Assembly (NCBI GenBank): GCA_903831865.1
Contig: CAIKZH010000166.1
Location: 1-33,574, forward strand
Source: an uncultured Coriobacteriia bacterium
GTDB taxonomy: Bacteria; Actinomycetota; Coriobacteriia; Anaerosomatales; PALSA-660
DNA: 33,574 nucleotides
Reading direction: 5' to 3'
The notes under the pieces are model-generated. The model searched no databases, was not told the DNA's origin, and saw only the letters and a list, made by a program, of their open reading frames with translations. The position numbers were made by a program, and so were the translations under genes. Of this stretch, positions 7,851 to 15,149 are shown piece after piece; position 1 is the stretch's first letter, and each line of letters begins with the position of its first letter.

Positions 7851-8723
7851 ATGGCCATCAAGCTCACGCCACTCGACATCCATCACAAGGAGTTCCGTAA
7901 CTCCCTGCGCGGCTACAACCCGGAGGAGGTCGACGAGTTCCTTGACGAAGTGGCCGACGAGTTCGAGCGACTCTTCAAGGAGAACATCGATCTGAGCGAG
8001 AAGCTGGAGGCGGCCGAGGGTCGCGTCCGCTCCTACACGGAGATGGAACAGACGCTCCAGAACACCATGCTCGCGGCTCAGACTTCCGCCGAGGACATCA
8101 AGTCCCGCGCGCAGAGCGAGGCGGACCTGCTCGTGCGCGATGCCGAGCTGAAGTCCAAGGAGATGGTCCAGGACGCGCTCGCCGAGCGTCAGCGCAGCCA
8201 GGCCGAGCTCGCCAGGCTCCGCAAGACCAGCGACGAGTTTCGCGCGGACTTCCGACAGCGGCTCGAGTCGTACCTCGCCGATGTCGACGAGACCGCCTCC
8301 GACGAGGAGCCGCGGAGGGCCCGCCGCCGTGCGAAGTCCGCCGAGAAGGCGGTCGCCGGGTCAGGTACCGAGACCGAGGAGTTCGCGGACGAAACGTCAC
8401 AGCCTGCGATGGAAGCGGCTGAAGAGCAGTCTGCGAAGCCCGCCTCCAAGCCGATCGCGCCGTTCAAGCCGGACCTCGACGCCGCCGCCGCCGCGGACGA
8501 CGGGGAGCGTTCGAAGCCTCTCGAGGGCAGCACCGAGCCCATCCTCACCCAGGGATCGTCATCGGGCGGCTCCGTGAGTTCACTCTCACTCGGCGAGGTC
8601 GGCGAGGAAGGCGTGGAAGAGCCCGCCATCCCCGAGCTGGACGTTCCAGAGGAGTTCCGCTTCCCGCGCAGCTCGGCCATCGGCGAGAGGGACGACGACC
8701 TCGACATCGAGGAGATCGACTGA
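7851..8723 (+). CDS. divIVA: DivIVA / Wag31-type polar growth and septum-site protein
   Basis: DivIVA marks curved membranes at poles and septa and recruits growth or division factors. The 290-residue protein opens with the membrane-binding N-domain (LTPLDIHHKEF, then GYNPEEVDEFLDEV), followed by a long coiled coil to about residue 145. The C-terminal half is a low-complexity, Glu/Ala/Ser-rich tail with a basic patch (RRARRRAKS), quite long for the family. The ORF track begins at 7779; the ATG at 7851 has GAAAGGA at a proper distance and starts at the family N-terminus (MAIKLTPLDI). It is followed 3 nt later by yggU. Confidence 0.93.
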   Translation: MAIKLTPLDIHHKEFRNSLRGYNPEEVDEFLDEVADEFERLFKENIDLSEKLEAAEGRVRSYTEMEQTLQNTMLAAQTSAEDIKSRAQSEADLLVRDAELKSKEMVQDALAERQRSQAELARLRKTSDEFRADFRQRLESYLADVDETASDEEPRRARRRAKSAEKAVAGSGTETEEFADETSQPAMEAAEEQSAKPASKPIAPFKPDLDAAAAADDGERSKPLEGSTEPILTQGSSSGGSVSSLSLGEVGEEGVEEPAIPELDVPEEFRFPRSSAIGERDDDLDIEEID

Positions 8724-8726
8724 CCC

Positions 8727-8993
8727 GTGCCGGTGCGGCTGCGCGTCCGCGTCTCGCCGCGAAGCAGCGGGGAGGGCGTGGTGGCGGCCCCTGACGGGGT
8801 GCCTGTGGTGCGGGTCACCGCCGCTCCGGTGGACGGGAAGGCGAACGCCGCGGTCTGCCGAGTGGTCGCCAAGAAGTTGGGCCTTCCGAAGAGCGCGGTG
8901 CGCTGCGTATCCGGAGAATCAGCCCGGGTGAAGACCCTTGAGATCAAGGGAGCGACGCCCGAGGCGGTCGAGCGCCTGTCGCACGCAGACTGA
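8727..8993 (+). CDS. yggU: DUF167 / YggU-family protein
   Basis: This small 88-residue protein belongs to the DUF167 (YggU) family, a conserved alpha/beta fold of unknown role. The family signature is clear: RVSPRSS near the N-terminus, APVDGKANAAV in the middle and SGESARVKTLEIKG near the end. A GTG start lies 3 nt after the divIVA stop. The gene often accompanies yggT and divIVA, which supports the call but not a function. Confidence 0.87.
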   Translation: MPVRLRVRVSPRSSGEGVVAAPDGVPVVRVTAAPVDGKANAAVCRVVAKKLGLPKSAVRCVSGESARVKTLEIKGATPEAVERLSHAD

Positions 8994-9050
8994 GCCGGGC
9001 CTGCGGTCTCCTGTCCTGCGCCGATCCTGCGCCAGCTGTTGCGTACCTGT

Positions 9051-9080
9051 TTGACCCTCCCGCTTCAGGCGCGCTACCCT
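9051..9080 (+). promoter_or_regulatory. Promoter of the T-box / ileS transcript
   Basis: TTGACC (9051-9056), an 18-nt spacer and TACCCT (9075-9080) form a good housekeeping sigma promoter in the gap after yggU. Transcription would start near 9087, about 30 nt before the T-box leader. Just upstream TCCTGCGCC is repeated at 9014-9022 and 9025-9033 (11-nt period); its role is unknown. Confidence 0.6.
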
Positions 9081-9118
9081 TTGACGACGCCGCGCGCGAT
9101 CCCGCGTGGCACCATGAA

Positions 9119-9417
9119 GTCACAGGCTTCGACGAGGACGAGTAGAGCAGGCGAGTGTTCCGCCGGCAGCGAGCGGGGACAGGGTGCGAGCCCCGCGGCG
9201 GGAAGTCTCCTCGAACATCACCTCACCAGCCTCGGACCGATCGGCGCTTCGAGAGGCGCCGGGTAGGCTCCGACGGGGCGCGCGGCCCGTTATCGACCGC
9301 GTCCGAGTGGCGCGCGGGCCGGTGAGAGGCCGGCCGGCGCAAGCTGGGTGGTACCGCGGAGTGCAGACCCCTTTGAGGCGCGCTTCGTCCCGGCGAGAGG
9401 ACGAGGTGCGTCTCTTT
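9119..9417 (+). promoter_or_regulatory. ileS T-box leader riboswitch
   Basis: The 470-nt non-coding space before ileS holds a T-box, an RNA that reads tRNA-Ile charging. Features seen in order: the Stem I base with GACGAGGACGAGTAG, the distal Stem I element GGGTGCGAGCC, a specifier region GAACATCACC with ATC (Ile) at 9217-9219 followed by A, and the T-box sequence AAGCTGGGTGGTACCGCGG at 9341-9359. The TGGT bulge (9349-9352) can pair with the ACCA end of uncharged tRNA-Ile. GGG in the T-box can pair with CGTCCC at 9386-9391 in the antiterminator, and that strand is shared with the terminator. Boundaries are approximate. Confidence 0.9.
9375..9417 (+). terminator. T-box attenuator terminator before ileS
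   Basis: GAGGCGCGCTTCGTCC (9375-9390) pairs with GGACGAGGTGCGTCTC (9399-9414) over 16 positions, including a few G-T wobbles, around an 8-nt loop. TTT follows. The left strand overlaps the CGTCCC that the T-box antiterminator needs, so the two folds exclude each other. The short T-run makes it weaker than a textbook intrinsic terminator. The ileS ribosome site lies beyond it and is not sequestered by it. Confidence 0.75.
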
Positions 9418-9464
9418 GTGCGCGCGGTGAGAGTGGATCGACACGACGACAAGGGGAGAGCGAG

Positions 9465-12251
9465 ATGGCTGACAAGCCGGACTACAAGCAGACGATGAAC
9501 CTGCCGCAGACGGCGTTCCCGATGAGGGCCAACCTCAGCGCGAAGGAGCCGGACTGGCTCGCCCTCTGGGACAGCATGGACATCTACCGTCGCTCGCTCG
9601 AGGTCAACACCGGCGGCCCGATGTTCGTGCTCCACGACGGCCCGCCGTACGCCAACGGCCACATCCACATGGGTACCGCGTTCAACAAGGTCTTCAAGGA
9701 CCTGGTCGTGAAGTACAAGACCATGCGCGGGTTCGTATCGCCCTACGTGCCCGGTTGGGACTGCCACGGTCAGCCGATCGAGCACCAGGTGGAGAAGAAG
9801 CTCGGCCCCGAGGGGATGAGACGCTCGTCGCAGGCCGAGGTCCGCCGGCTGTGCCGCGAGTGGGCGCTCGAGTTCGTCGACATCCAGGCGGCGGAGTTCA
9901 AGCGACTCGGTGTGCGAGGCGACTTCGCGGATCCCTATCTGACGTTGAACCATGCCTACGAGGCCGGCAACGTGCGCATCTTCCAGGAGATGTACCGGCG
10001 CGGGATGATCTACAAGGGCGCGAAGCCGATCCACTGGTGCACGCGCTGTCACACCGCGTTGGCCGAGGCGGAGATCGAATACGCGGACGACGCGTCGGAT
10101 TCCATCTACGTGGCTTTCGAACTGCTCTCCAGGCCCGCGGCGTGGGCGGAGGTCACGGAACCGATCAGCGTGCTCATCTGGACGACGACCCCGTGGACCC
10201 TCCCGGCGAACGTCGCCGTCACGCTGGCGGCGAGCGCGGACTATGCAGCGGTCCGTGCCGGAGGCCGGATCCTCGTCATGGCCGAGCAGCTGGTCCCCGC
10301 GGTGGCGGAGGCGGCCCGATGGGACGACTACACCGTTCTGCCGGTGCGCGTGAAGGGCTCGGCGCTCGAGGGCCTGCGCTACCGGCATCCTGTCCACGAG
10401 GGTGTGGAGGGTGTGATCGTCACGGGCGAGCACGTGGAGCTCACCACCGGCACGGGTGCGGTCCACACCGCGCCCGGTCACGGCGAGGAGGACTGGCTCG
10501 TCGGCCAGCGCTTCAGCCTGCCGATGCCGATGCCCGTCGACGACAACGGCGTGTTCGACGCCGGGGGCGGGCCGTTCGAGGGTCTGCACGTCTTCGACGC
10601 CAACCGCACGATCATCGAGTGGCTGCGCGAGCGCGGGTCCCTTGTGGCCGCTCAGACGATCTCGCACAGTTACCCGCACTGCTGGAGATGCAAGGAGCCG
10701 GTGATCTTCCGGGCCACCGAGCAATGGTTCGTCGCGATGGACCGGGCGGGCCAGGGTGTGCTGCCTCTCCGGGCTGCGGCGATGAAGGCGATCGACGAGG
10801 TCCAGTGGATCCCCGGCTGGTCGATCAACCGGATGGCGTCGATGGTGGGGGACAGACCCGACTGGTGTATCTCACGCCAGCGTGCCTGGGGCGTCCCGAT
10901 CCCCGTGTTCACCTGCGTGAAGTGTGGGGAGACGGTCGCCACCGACGCGACTTTCGAAGCGGTGGCCGCGCTCTTCGAAGCCGAGGGAGCCGACGCCTGG
11001 TTCGTGCGGCAGCCCGCCGAGTACCTTCCGCCGGGGACCGCGTGTCCCCGCTGCGGCGGCACCGCGCTCAAGCCCGAGGACGACATCCTCGACGTGTGGT
11101 GGGAATCGGGCGTCTCGCATACGAGCGTTCTTCAAGCGCGACCGGAGCTGCGCCGTCCCGCCGACCTGTATCTCGAAGGGTCGGACCAGCACCGCGGCTG
11201 GTTCCAATCGGCGCTGCTGACAAGCGTCGGGACATACGGTGAGGCCCCGTACCGCTCGGTCCTGACGCACGGGTTCATCGTGGACGGTGACGGCAGGAAG
11301 ATGTCGAAGTCGCTCGGCAACACCATCCTCCCGAACGATGTCGTGAAGCGCTTCGGCGCGGACGTGGTCCGCCTTTGGGCGGCGAGCGCCGACTACGGTC
11401 AGGACGTCTCGGTCTCGGAGGAGATCCTGGATCGTACGAGCGAGGCGTACCGCCGCATCCGCAACACCTTCCGATTCCTGCTGTCGAACCTCTACGACTA
11501 CGACGCGTCAGCCGCCGTGCCCTTCCAGGACATGGAGGAGCTGGACCGCTATGCCATGGTCGGGCTCAGCGACCTGGTCCGGGACGTGACGGCCGCCTAC
11601 GAGGACTGGAAGTTCCACCTCGTCTACCGGCTGATCTACGACTACTGCGTCTCCGATCTCTCGGCCTTCTACCTCGACGTCCTCAAGGACCGCCTGTACT
11701 CGGACGCCGCGCATTCTGCGGCGCGGCGAAGTGCGCAGACCGTGCTGGCGGCGCTCCTGTCCGCCCTGGTGCGCCTGATCGCTCCCATCCTCACCTTCAC
11801 GTCCGAAGAGGTGTGGCACGCGATGCCCGATGCGCTGCGCCAAGGGATCGAGTCCGTTCAGCTCGCGGGTTGGCCGGATGCGGTCGACCACGGTCCCGAG
11901 GCCGCGACACTGCGCGCAGGCTATGCGCGCCTGCTCTCCGTGCGCGAGGCCGTCACCAAGGCGCTCGAGGACGCGAGGCTCTCGGGCGTGATCGGGAAGA
12001 GCCAGGAAGCTGCGCTTCTCGTGACCGTCGCCAATGAGGACGCACAGGCGCTCGAGGCGCGGCCCGATCTTGCCGGCCTCTTCCTCGTGGGCGTCGTCGA
12101 GGTACGTCGCGGTGACGGGACCGTCGTGGAGGTCTCGCGGGCGCCCGGTCTGAAGTGCCCGCGCTGCTGGAACATCCGCGAGGATGTGGGGAGCGACGTG
12201 GGCCACCCCGAAGTGTGCGCGCGGTGCGCGAACGTCCTCGCCGAGACGTAG
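9465..12251 (+). CDS. ileS: Isoleucyl-tRNA synthetase IleS
   Basis: IleRS charges tRNA-Ile in the cytoplasm and edits misactivated valine. The 928-residue protein has the opening YKQTMNLPQTAFPMRANL of the bacterial (type 1) class, the class I HIGH motif as HIHMG in GPPYANGHIHMG, GWDCHGQPIE, the CP1 editing domain with TTTPWTLPAN, and the KMSKS loop (GRKMSKSLGN). A C-terminal zinc finger is seen as CPRCWN...CARCANVL. The ORF track begins at 9348 in the leader; the ATG at 9465 with AAGGGGAG upstream is the true start. Expression is controlled by the T-box in front of it. Confidence 0.97.
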   Translation: MADKPDYKQTMNLPQTAFPMRANLSAKEPDWLALWDSMDIYRRSLEVNTGGPMFVLHDGPPYANGHIHMGTAFNKVFKDLVVKYKTMRGFVSPYVPGWDCHGQPIEHQVEKKLGPEGMRRSSQAEVRRLCREWALEFVDIQAAEFKRLGVRGDFADPYLTLNHAYEAGNVRIFQEMYRRGMIYKGAKPIHWCTRCHTALAEAEIEYADDASDSIYVAFELLSRPAAWAEVTEPISVLIWTTTPWTLPANVAVTLAASADYAAVRAGGRILVMAEQLVPAVAEAARWDDYTVLPVRVKGSALEGLRYRHPVHEGVEGVIVTGEHVELTTGTGAVHTAPGHGEEDWLVGQRFSLPMPMPVDDNGVFDAGGGPFEGLHVFDANRTIIEWLRERGSLVAAQTISHSYPHCWRCKEPVIFRATEQWFVAMDRAGQGVLPLRAAAMKAIDEVQWIPGWSINRMASMVGDRPDWCISRQRAWGVPIPVFTCVKCGETVATDATFEAVAALFEAEGADAWFVRQPAEYLPPGTACPRCGGTALKPEDDILDVWWESGVSHTSVLQARPELRRPADLYLEGSDQHRGWFQSALLTSVGTYGEAPYRSVLTHGFIVDGDGRKMSKSLGNTILPNDVVKRFGADVVRLWAASADYGQDVSVSEEILDRTSEAYRRIRNTFRFLLSNLYDYDASAAVPFQDMEELDRYAMVGLSDLVRDVTAAYEDWKFHLVYRLIYDYCVSDLSAFYLDVLKDRLYSDAAHSAARRSAQTVLAALLSALVRLIAPILTFTSEEVWHAMPDALRQGIESVQLAGWPDAVDHGPEAATLRAGYARLLSVREAVTKALEDARLSGVIGKSQEAALLVTVANEDAQALEARPDLAGLFLVGVVEVRRGDGTVVEVSRAPGLKCPRCWNIREDVGSDVGHPEVCARCANVLAET

Positions 12252-12266
12252 GGTTCACGAGGGCGA

Positions 12267-12275
12267 TGCTATACT
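12267..12275 (+). promoter_or_regulatory. Extended -10 promoter of the dksA-like gene
   Basis: TGC-TATACT (12267-12275) is an almost perfect extended -10 element 16 nt after the ileS stop. No clear -35 is present. The start site would fall near 12282, giving a 5' leader of about 90 nt that begins with the hairpin at 12288-12316. Confidence 0.6.
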
Positions 12276-12287
12276 CGGGTCGAGGCT

Positions 12288-12316
12288 GCGACCCCACGAC
12301 AACCGTCGGGGGTCGC
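12288..12316 (+). promoter_or_regulatory. Strong hairpin at the 5' end of the dksA-like transcript
   Basis: GCGACCCC-A-CGAC (12288-12300) and GTCG-GGGGTCGC (12305-12316) form a 12-bp stem with a single bulged A and the four-base loop AACC. GTCTT follows, so it could serve as an ileS terminator. Because it lies only a few bases after the predicted start of the next transcript, it could instead protect the mRNA 5' end or act as an attenuator. Confidence 0.6.
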
Positions 12317-12374
12317 GTCTTCGATTCGCGGCGCCCCGAGCAAAGGCGTCGCACCAGACCGGAGGGTACCGACC

Positions 12375-12740
12375 ATGGACGCAGCTGATCTGGCGCGGCT
12401 GAAGAGCGCACTCGAGGCAGAGAGAGACCGCCTGCAGCACGAGCTGGGCGACCTCGAACGTGAGAGCGCGACGAACATCTCCGAGACGTCAGGCGAGAAC
12501 AACTACCGCGACCATATGGCGGACCAGGGCACGGCGACGTTCGGCAAGGAGCTGGACATGTCCCTGGAGGACAACGTCCGCGAGCTCTGCGAGTCGGTCA
12601 CGAAGGCACTGGCCCGCATCGAGGACGGCACCTACGGCGCATGCCTGCGCTGCGGGAAGTCGATACCGGTCGGACGACTCGGCGCGATGCCGGCAGCTGA
12701 GCTCTGTATCGCGTGCAAGGAGTGGGAGGAGTCCCGGTAG
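12375..12740 (+). CDS. TraR/DksA-type C4 zinc-finger protein
   Basis: Members of this family bind RNA polymerase through the secondary channel and adjust transcription; the role of the short Gram-positive forms is less known. The 121-residue protein has an N-terminal coiled coil (LARLKSALEAERDRLQHEL), a central NYRDHMADQGTATF segment at the expected coiled-coil tip, a second helix, and the zinc finger CLRCGKSI...CIACK with all four Cys. The length and the HMADQGTATF box are like the YteA-type actinobacterial and firmicute proteins rather than E. coli DksA. A promoter and a 5' hairpin precede it. Its stop overlaps the lspA start by one base (TAGTG). Confidence 0.87.
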   Translation: MDAADLARLKSALEAERDRLQHELGDLERESATNISETSGENNYRDHMADQGTATFGKELDMSLEDNVRELCESVTKALARIEDGTYGACLRCGKSIPVGRLGAMPAAELCIACKEWEESR

Positions 12741-13261
12741 TGCGCGGTCGCCCCGCGGTCGCGGTCGTACTGATCGCGGCGGCCGTCGTGGCCCTCGACC
12801 AGATCGCCAAGGGCCTCGTGCGAGCCACTATGGGTCTCCCCGGCACGTCCGTTCCTCTCGTCGACGACCTCGTCCGGCTGACGTACACACGCAACGCCGG
12901 CGCCGCATTCGGGATCCTGCAGGGCGGCAGCCCGGTCTTCATCGCGGTCTCGGTGATCGTGGTGATCTCGGTGATCGTGTACGCCGGACGCTGGCGGCCG
13001 AGCAGTCCGTGGGTCATCGTCTCTCTGGGCCTGGTCGGCGGAGGGGCCGCCGGCAACCTCGTGGACCGCGCGCTGAACGGCTGGGTGACCGACTTCATCC
13101 AGGTGCCCTTCAACTTCCCGGTCTTCAACGTGGCGGATGCGTCCATCTGCGTGGGGGTAGGGATGCTGGTCTGGTGGCTGCTGTTCGGACCGACCTCTCA
13201 TGAGGCCGTCACCTCCGACGCATCGGAGCGCCCCGAGAATCCCGGAGAGGGGTCGCAGTGA
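12740..13261 (+). CDS. lspA: Lipoprotein signal peptidase LspA
   Basis: LspA cleaves the signal peptide of lipidated prolipoproteins; pstS in this window encodes one substrate. The 173-residue product has four hydrophobic segments and the family boxes: ALDQIAKGLV, TRNAGAAFGIL, GGAAGNLVDR with the first catalytic Asp, and FNVADASICVG with the second. The ORF track starts at 12713; I prefer the GTG at 12740, which has GGAGGA at a normal distance and overlaps the dksA-like stop by one base. It couples to rluD through GTGA. The order lspA-rluD after ileS is a widely conserved cluster. Confidence 0.94.
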   Translation: MRGRPAVAVVLIAAAVVALDQIAKGLVRATMGLPGTSVPLVDDLVRLTYTRNAGAAFGILQGGSPVFIAVSVIVVISVIVYAGRWRPSSPWVIVSLGLVGGGAAGNLVDRALNGWVTDFIQVPFNFPVFNVADASICVGVGMLVWWLLFGPTSHEAVTSDASERPENPGEGSQ

Positions 13262-14349
13262 ACACGGAGGCCGGTGACGTCCTCACTCACACCGTCCGCT
13301 CTGACGAGGCGGGCGGCCGCGTGGACGTCCTCATCTGCACCTCCGGGCTCCTGCCGAGCCGCGCCGTGGCGCAGCGGCTCATCGAGCGCAACTGCGTGCG
13401 GGTCAACGGCCAGACCGTCAACAAGCGCTACAAGGCGCGAGGCGGGGACCGTATCTCCATCGAGGTCCCACTGGCCGAGCACACTGAGATGCTGGCCGAG
13501 GAGATACCTCTCGATGTGCGCTTCGAGGACGACTGGCTGATCGTGCTGTCCAAGCAGGCGGGACTCGTGGTCCATCCGTCCCATGGGCACTGGAGCGGTA
13601 CGCTCGTCAACGCGCTGCTGGCGCACTCCACCGAGCTGAGCGGTGCTGCGGGCGACGAGCGGCCGGGCATCGTGCACCGGCTGGACAAGGACACGTCGGG
13701 TCTGATGCTCGTCGCCAAGGACGACGACGTGCAGAGGGCGCTCCAGTCCGGCATCCAGCAGCGCCTGATCGACCGTCGCTACATCGCGCTGGTCCACGGG
13801 CGTCTCGTGCCCGACAGCGGGCTCATCGACGCCCCCATCGGGCGGGACGCGAAGGATCCGCGCCGGATGGCCGTCACCGACGCGGCCCGCTCAAGGCAGG
13901 CAGTGACCTCGTTCAAGACCCTCGAGAGGTTCGAGGCGGGCGCCGTCGACGACGGCTACACGCTGATCGAGTGCAAGCTGCAGACCGGGCGGACCCATCA
14001 GATCAGGGTCCACGCGGCCTACATCAAGCATCCGGTCGTGGGCGACCCTCTCTACGGTCGCAAGCGCATCAAGGAGGATCTTGGCCTCACCAGGCAGTTC
14101 CTGCACAGCTACTCGCTGTCGCTGGACCATCCGGTGAGCGGGGAGCACCTCGAGATCCGCGACCCGTTGCCGTCAGATCTTCTGTCCGCGCTGGACTCTA
14201 TCGCCGACAGGAGCGAGGGGCGGACAGTCGTCGGCCAGGAGGTGCTCGCGGCGGCTCTGACGCCAGCGGGCTCCCCATCGGCGTGTTCCTTGCTCGATGA
14301 CACGTCGACGAGCGCCGAGAAGACTCCGGCGACCCCCACTGAGGGATGA
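13258..14349 (+). CDS. RluA-family RNA pseudouridine synthase (RluD-like)
   Basis: This enzyme isomerises uridines to pseudouridine in RNA, most likely 23S rRNA. The 363-residue protein has an N-terminal S4 RNA-binding domain (GRVDVLICTSGLLPSRAVAQ ... VRVNG), then the catalytic domain with the active Asp in HRLDKDTSGLMLVAK, a VHGRL box, TGRTHQIRVH and the DPLYG motif. Roughly the last 60 residues are a Ser/Thr/Pro-rich tail absent from compact homologues. The GTG start overlaps the lspA stop. Context with lspA favours the RluD-type enzyme, but the exact target uridines cannot be read from sequence. Confidence 0.92.
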   Translation: MNTEAGDVLTHTVRSDEAGGRVDVLICTSGLLPSRAVAQRLIERNCVRVNGQTVNKRYKARGGDRISIEVPLAEHTEMLAEEIPLDVRFEDDWLIVLSKQAGLVVHPSHGHWSGTLVNALLAHSTELSGAAGDERPGIVHRLDKDTSGLMLVAKDDDVQRALQSGIQQRLIDRRYIALVHGRLVPDSGLIDAPIGRDAKDPRRMAVTDAARSRQAVTSFKTLERFEAGAVDDGYTLIECKLQTGRTHQIRVHAAYIKHPVVGDPLYGRKRIKEDLGLTRQFLHSYSLSLDHPVSGEHLEIRDPLPSDLLSALDSIADRSEGRTVVGQEVLAAALTPAGSPSACSLLDDTSTSAEKTPATPTEG

Positions 14350-14429
14350 CGGACTGCGGCACGGCCGGAGGCCGGTGACGGTGTGATGCGCGCCTTCTCG
14401 GCGCGAGCGACTCGAAAGGGACGAAGAGC

Positions 14430-15149
14430 ATGGAGAGCGGTCAGCGGGTCCTGCTGGTCGAGGACGAGCGCAACATCCGCGATGTCGTGGGAGCCTACCT
14501 GGAGAAGGAGGGCTTCTGGGTCACCGCCGTCGGTGACGGGGCGGCCGCGCTGGAGCAGGCGAACCGGAAGAGGTTCGATCTGATCGTTCTCGACCTCAAC
14601 CTGCCCAAGGTCCGCGGCGAAGAGGTGTGCCGACGGATCCGGGACGTCTCGGACGTGCCCATCATCATGCTCACGGCCAAGGGCAGCGAGGAGGAGCGCA
14701 TCAGCGGTCTCGAGATCGGGGCCGACGACTACCTGGTCAAGCCGTTCAGCCCGCGCGAGTTGGTCGCGCGGGTGCGGGCGCTCATGAGACGCGCGCACGC
14801 GGAGTCGGATCCGCAGCGCGATCGGATGCAGTACGGAGAGCTCACGGTCGACCTGCGGGGCCATCGCGTCTATCTGGCTGACAAGGAACTCGATCTCACC
14901 GCGAGCGAGTACAAGCTCCTCGTCACCCTCGCCCGATATCCGGGTCGCGTCTACCCGAGGATGGAGCTCGTAGAGAAGGTCCTGGGCTACGACTTCGAGG
15001 GCTACGAGCGCGCCATAGACTCGCACGTGAAGAACCTGCGAGCGAAGCTGGACGACGATCCGCGCACTCCGCGCTTCATCCACACGGTGACCGGCGTGGG
15101 ATACCGTTTCGAGCCCGCCGAGACGTCCGAAGGGACGCCCCGACTGTGA
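14430..15149 (+). CDS. OmpR/PhoB-family response regulator
   Basis: This 239-residue DNA-binding response regulator has a receiver domain (about 1-122) with the acidic pair in VEDE, the phospho-acceptor Asp at about residue 55 (VLDLNLP), the switch Thr in LTAKG and the Lys in VKPFSP. A winged-helix output domain follows (about 135-230), containing LTASEYKLLVTLARYPGRV and RVDSH-like AIDSHVKNLRAKLDDD. The GTGA overlap with the next gene makes them a cognate pair. The upstream 80-nt gap holds a small hairpin, CGCGCC-TTCTC-GGCGCG at 14389-14405, and an AAAGGGA ribosome site. The stimulus is unknown; control of the pst module is possible but unproven. Confidence 0.93.
   Translation: MESGQRVLLVEDERNIRDVVGAYLEKEGFWVTAVGDGAAALEQANRKRFDLIVLDLNLPKVRGEEVCRRIRDVSDVPIIMLTAKGSEEERISGLEIGADDYLVKPFSPRELVARVRALMRRAHAESDPQRDRMQYGELTVDLRGHRVYLADKELDLTASEYKLLVTLARYPGRVYPRMELVEKVLGYDFEGYERAIDSHVKNLRAKLDDDPRTPRFIHTVTGVGYRFEPAETSEGTPRL

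Noticed and set aside
9014-9033. TCCTGCGCC direct repeat before the ileS promoter
   Set aside because: Only two 9-mers in a GC-rich spacer with no dyad; too little to call an operator, so it is noted only in the promoter entry.
9039-9266. Small + strand ORF in the ileS leader (76 residues)
   Set aside because: It lies across the promoter and T-box Stem I; the T-box structure explains the sequence better than a peptide.
9120-10724. 534-residue minus-strand ORF
   Set aside because: It is an antisense shadow of ileS and the T-box region, with no family motifs and Arg/His-rich composition.
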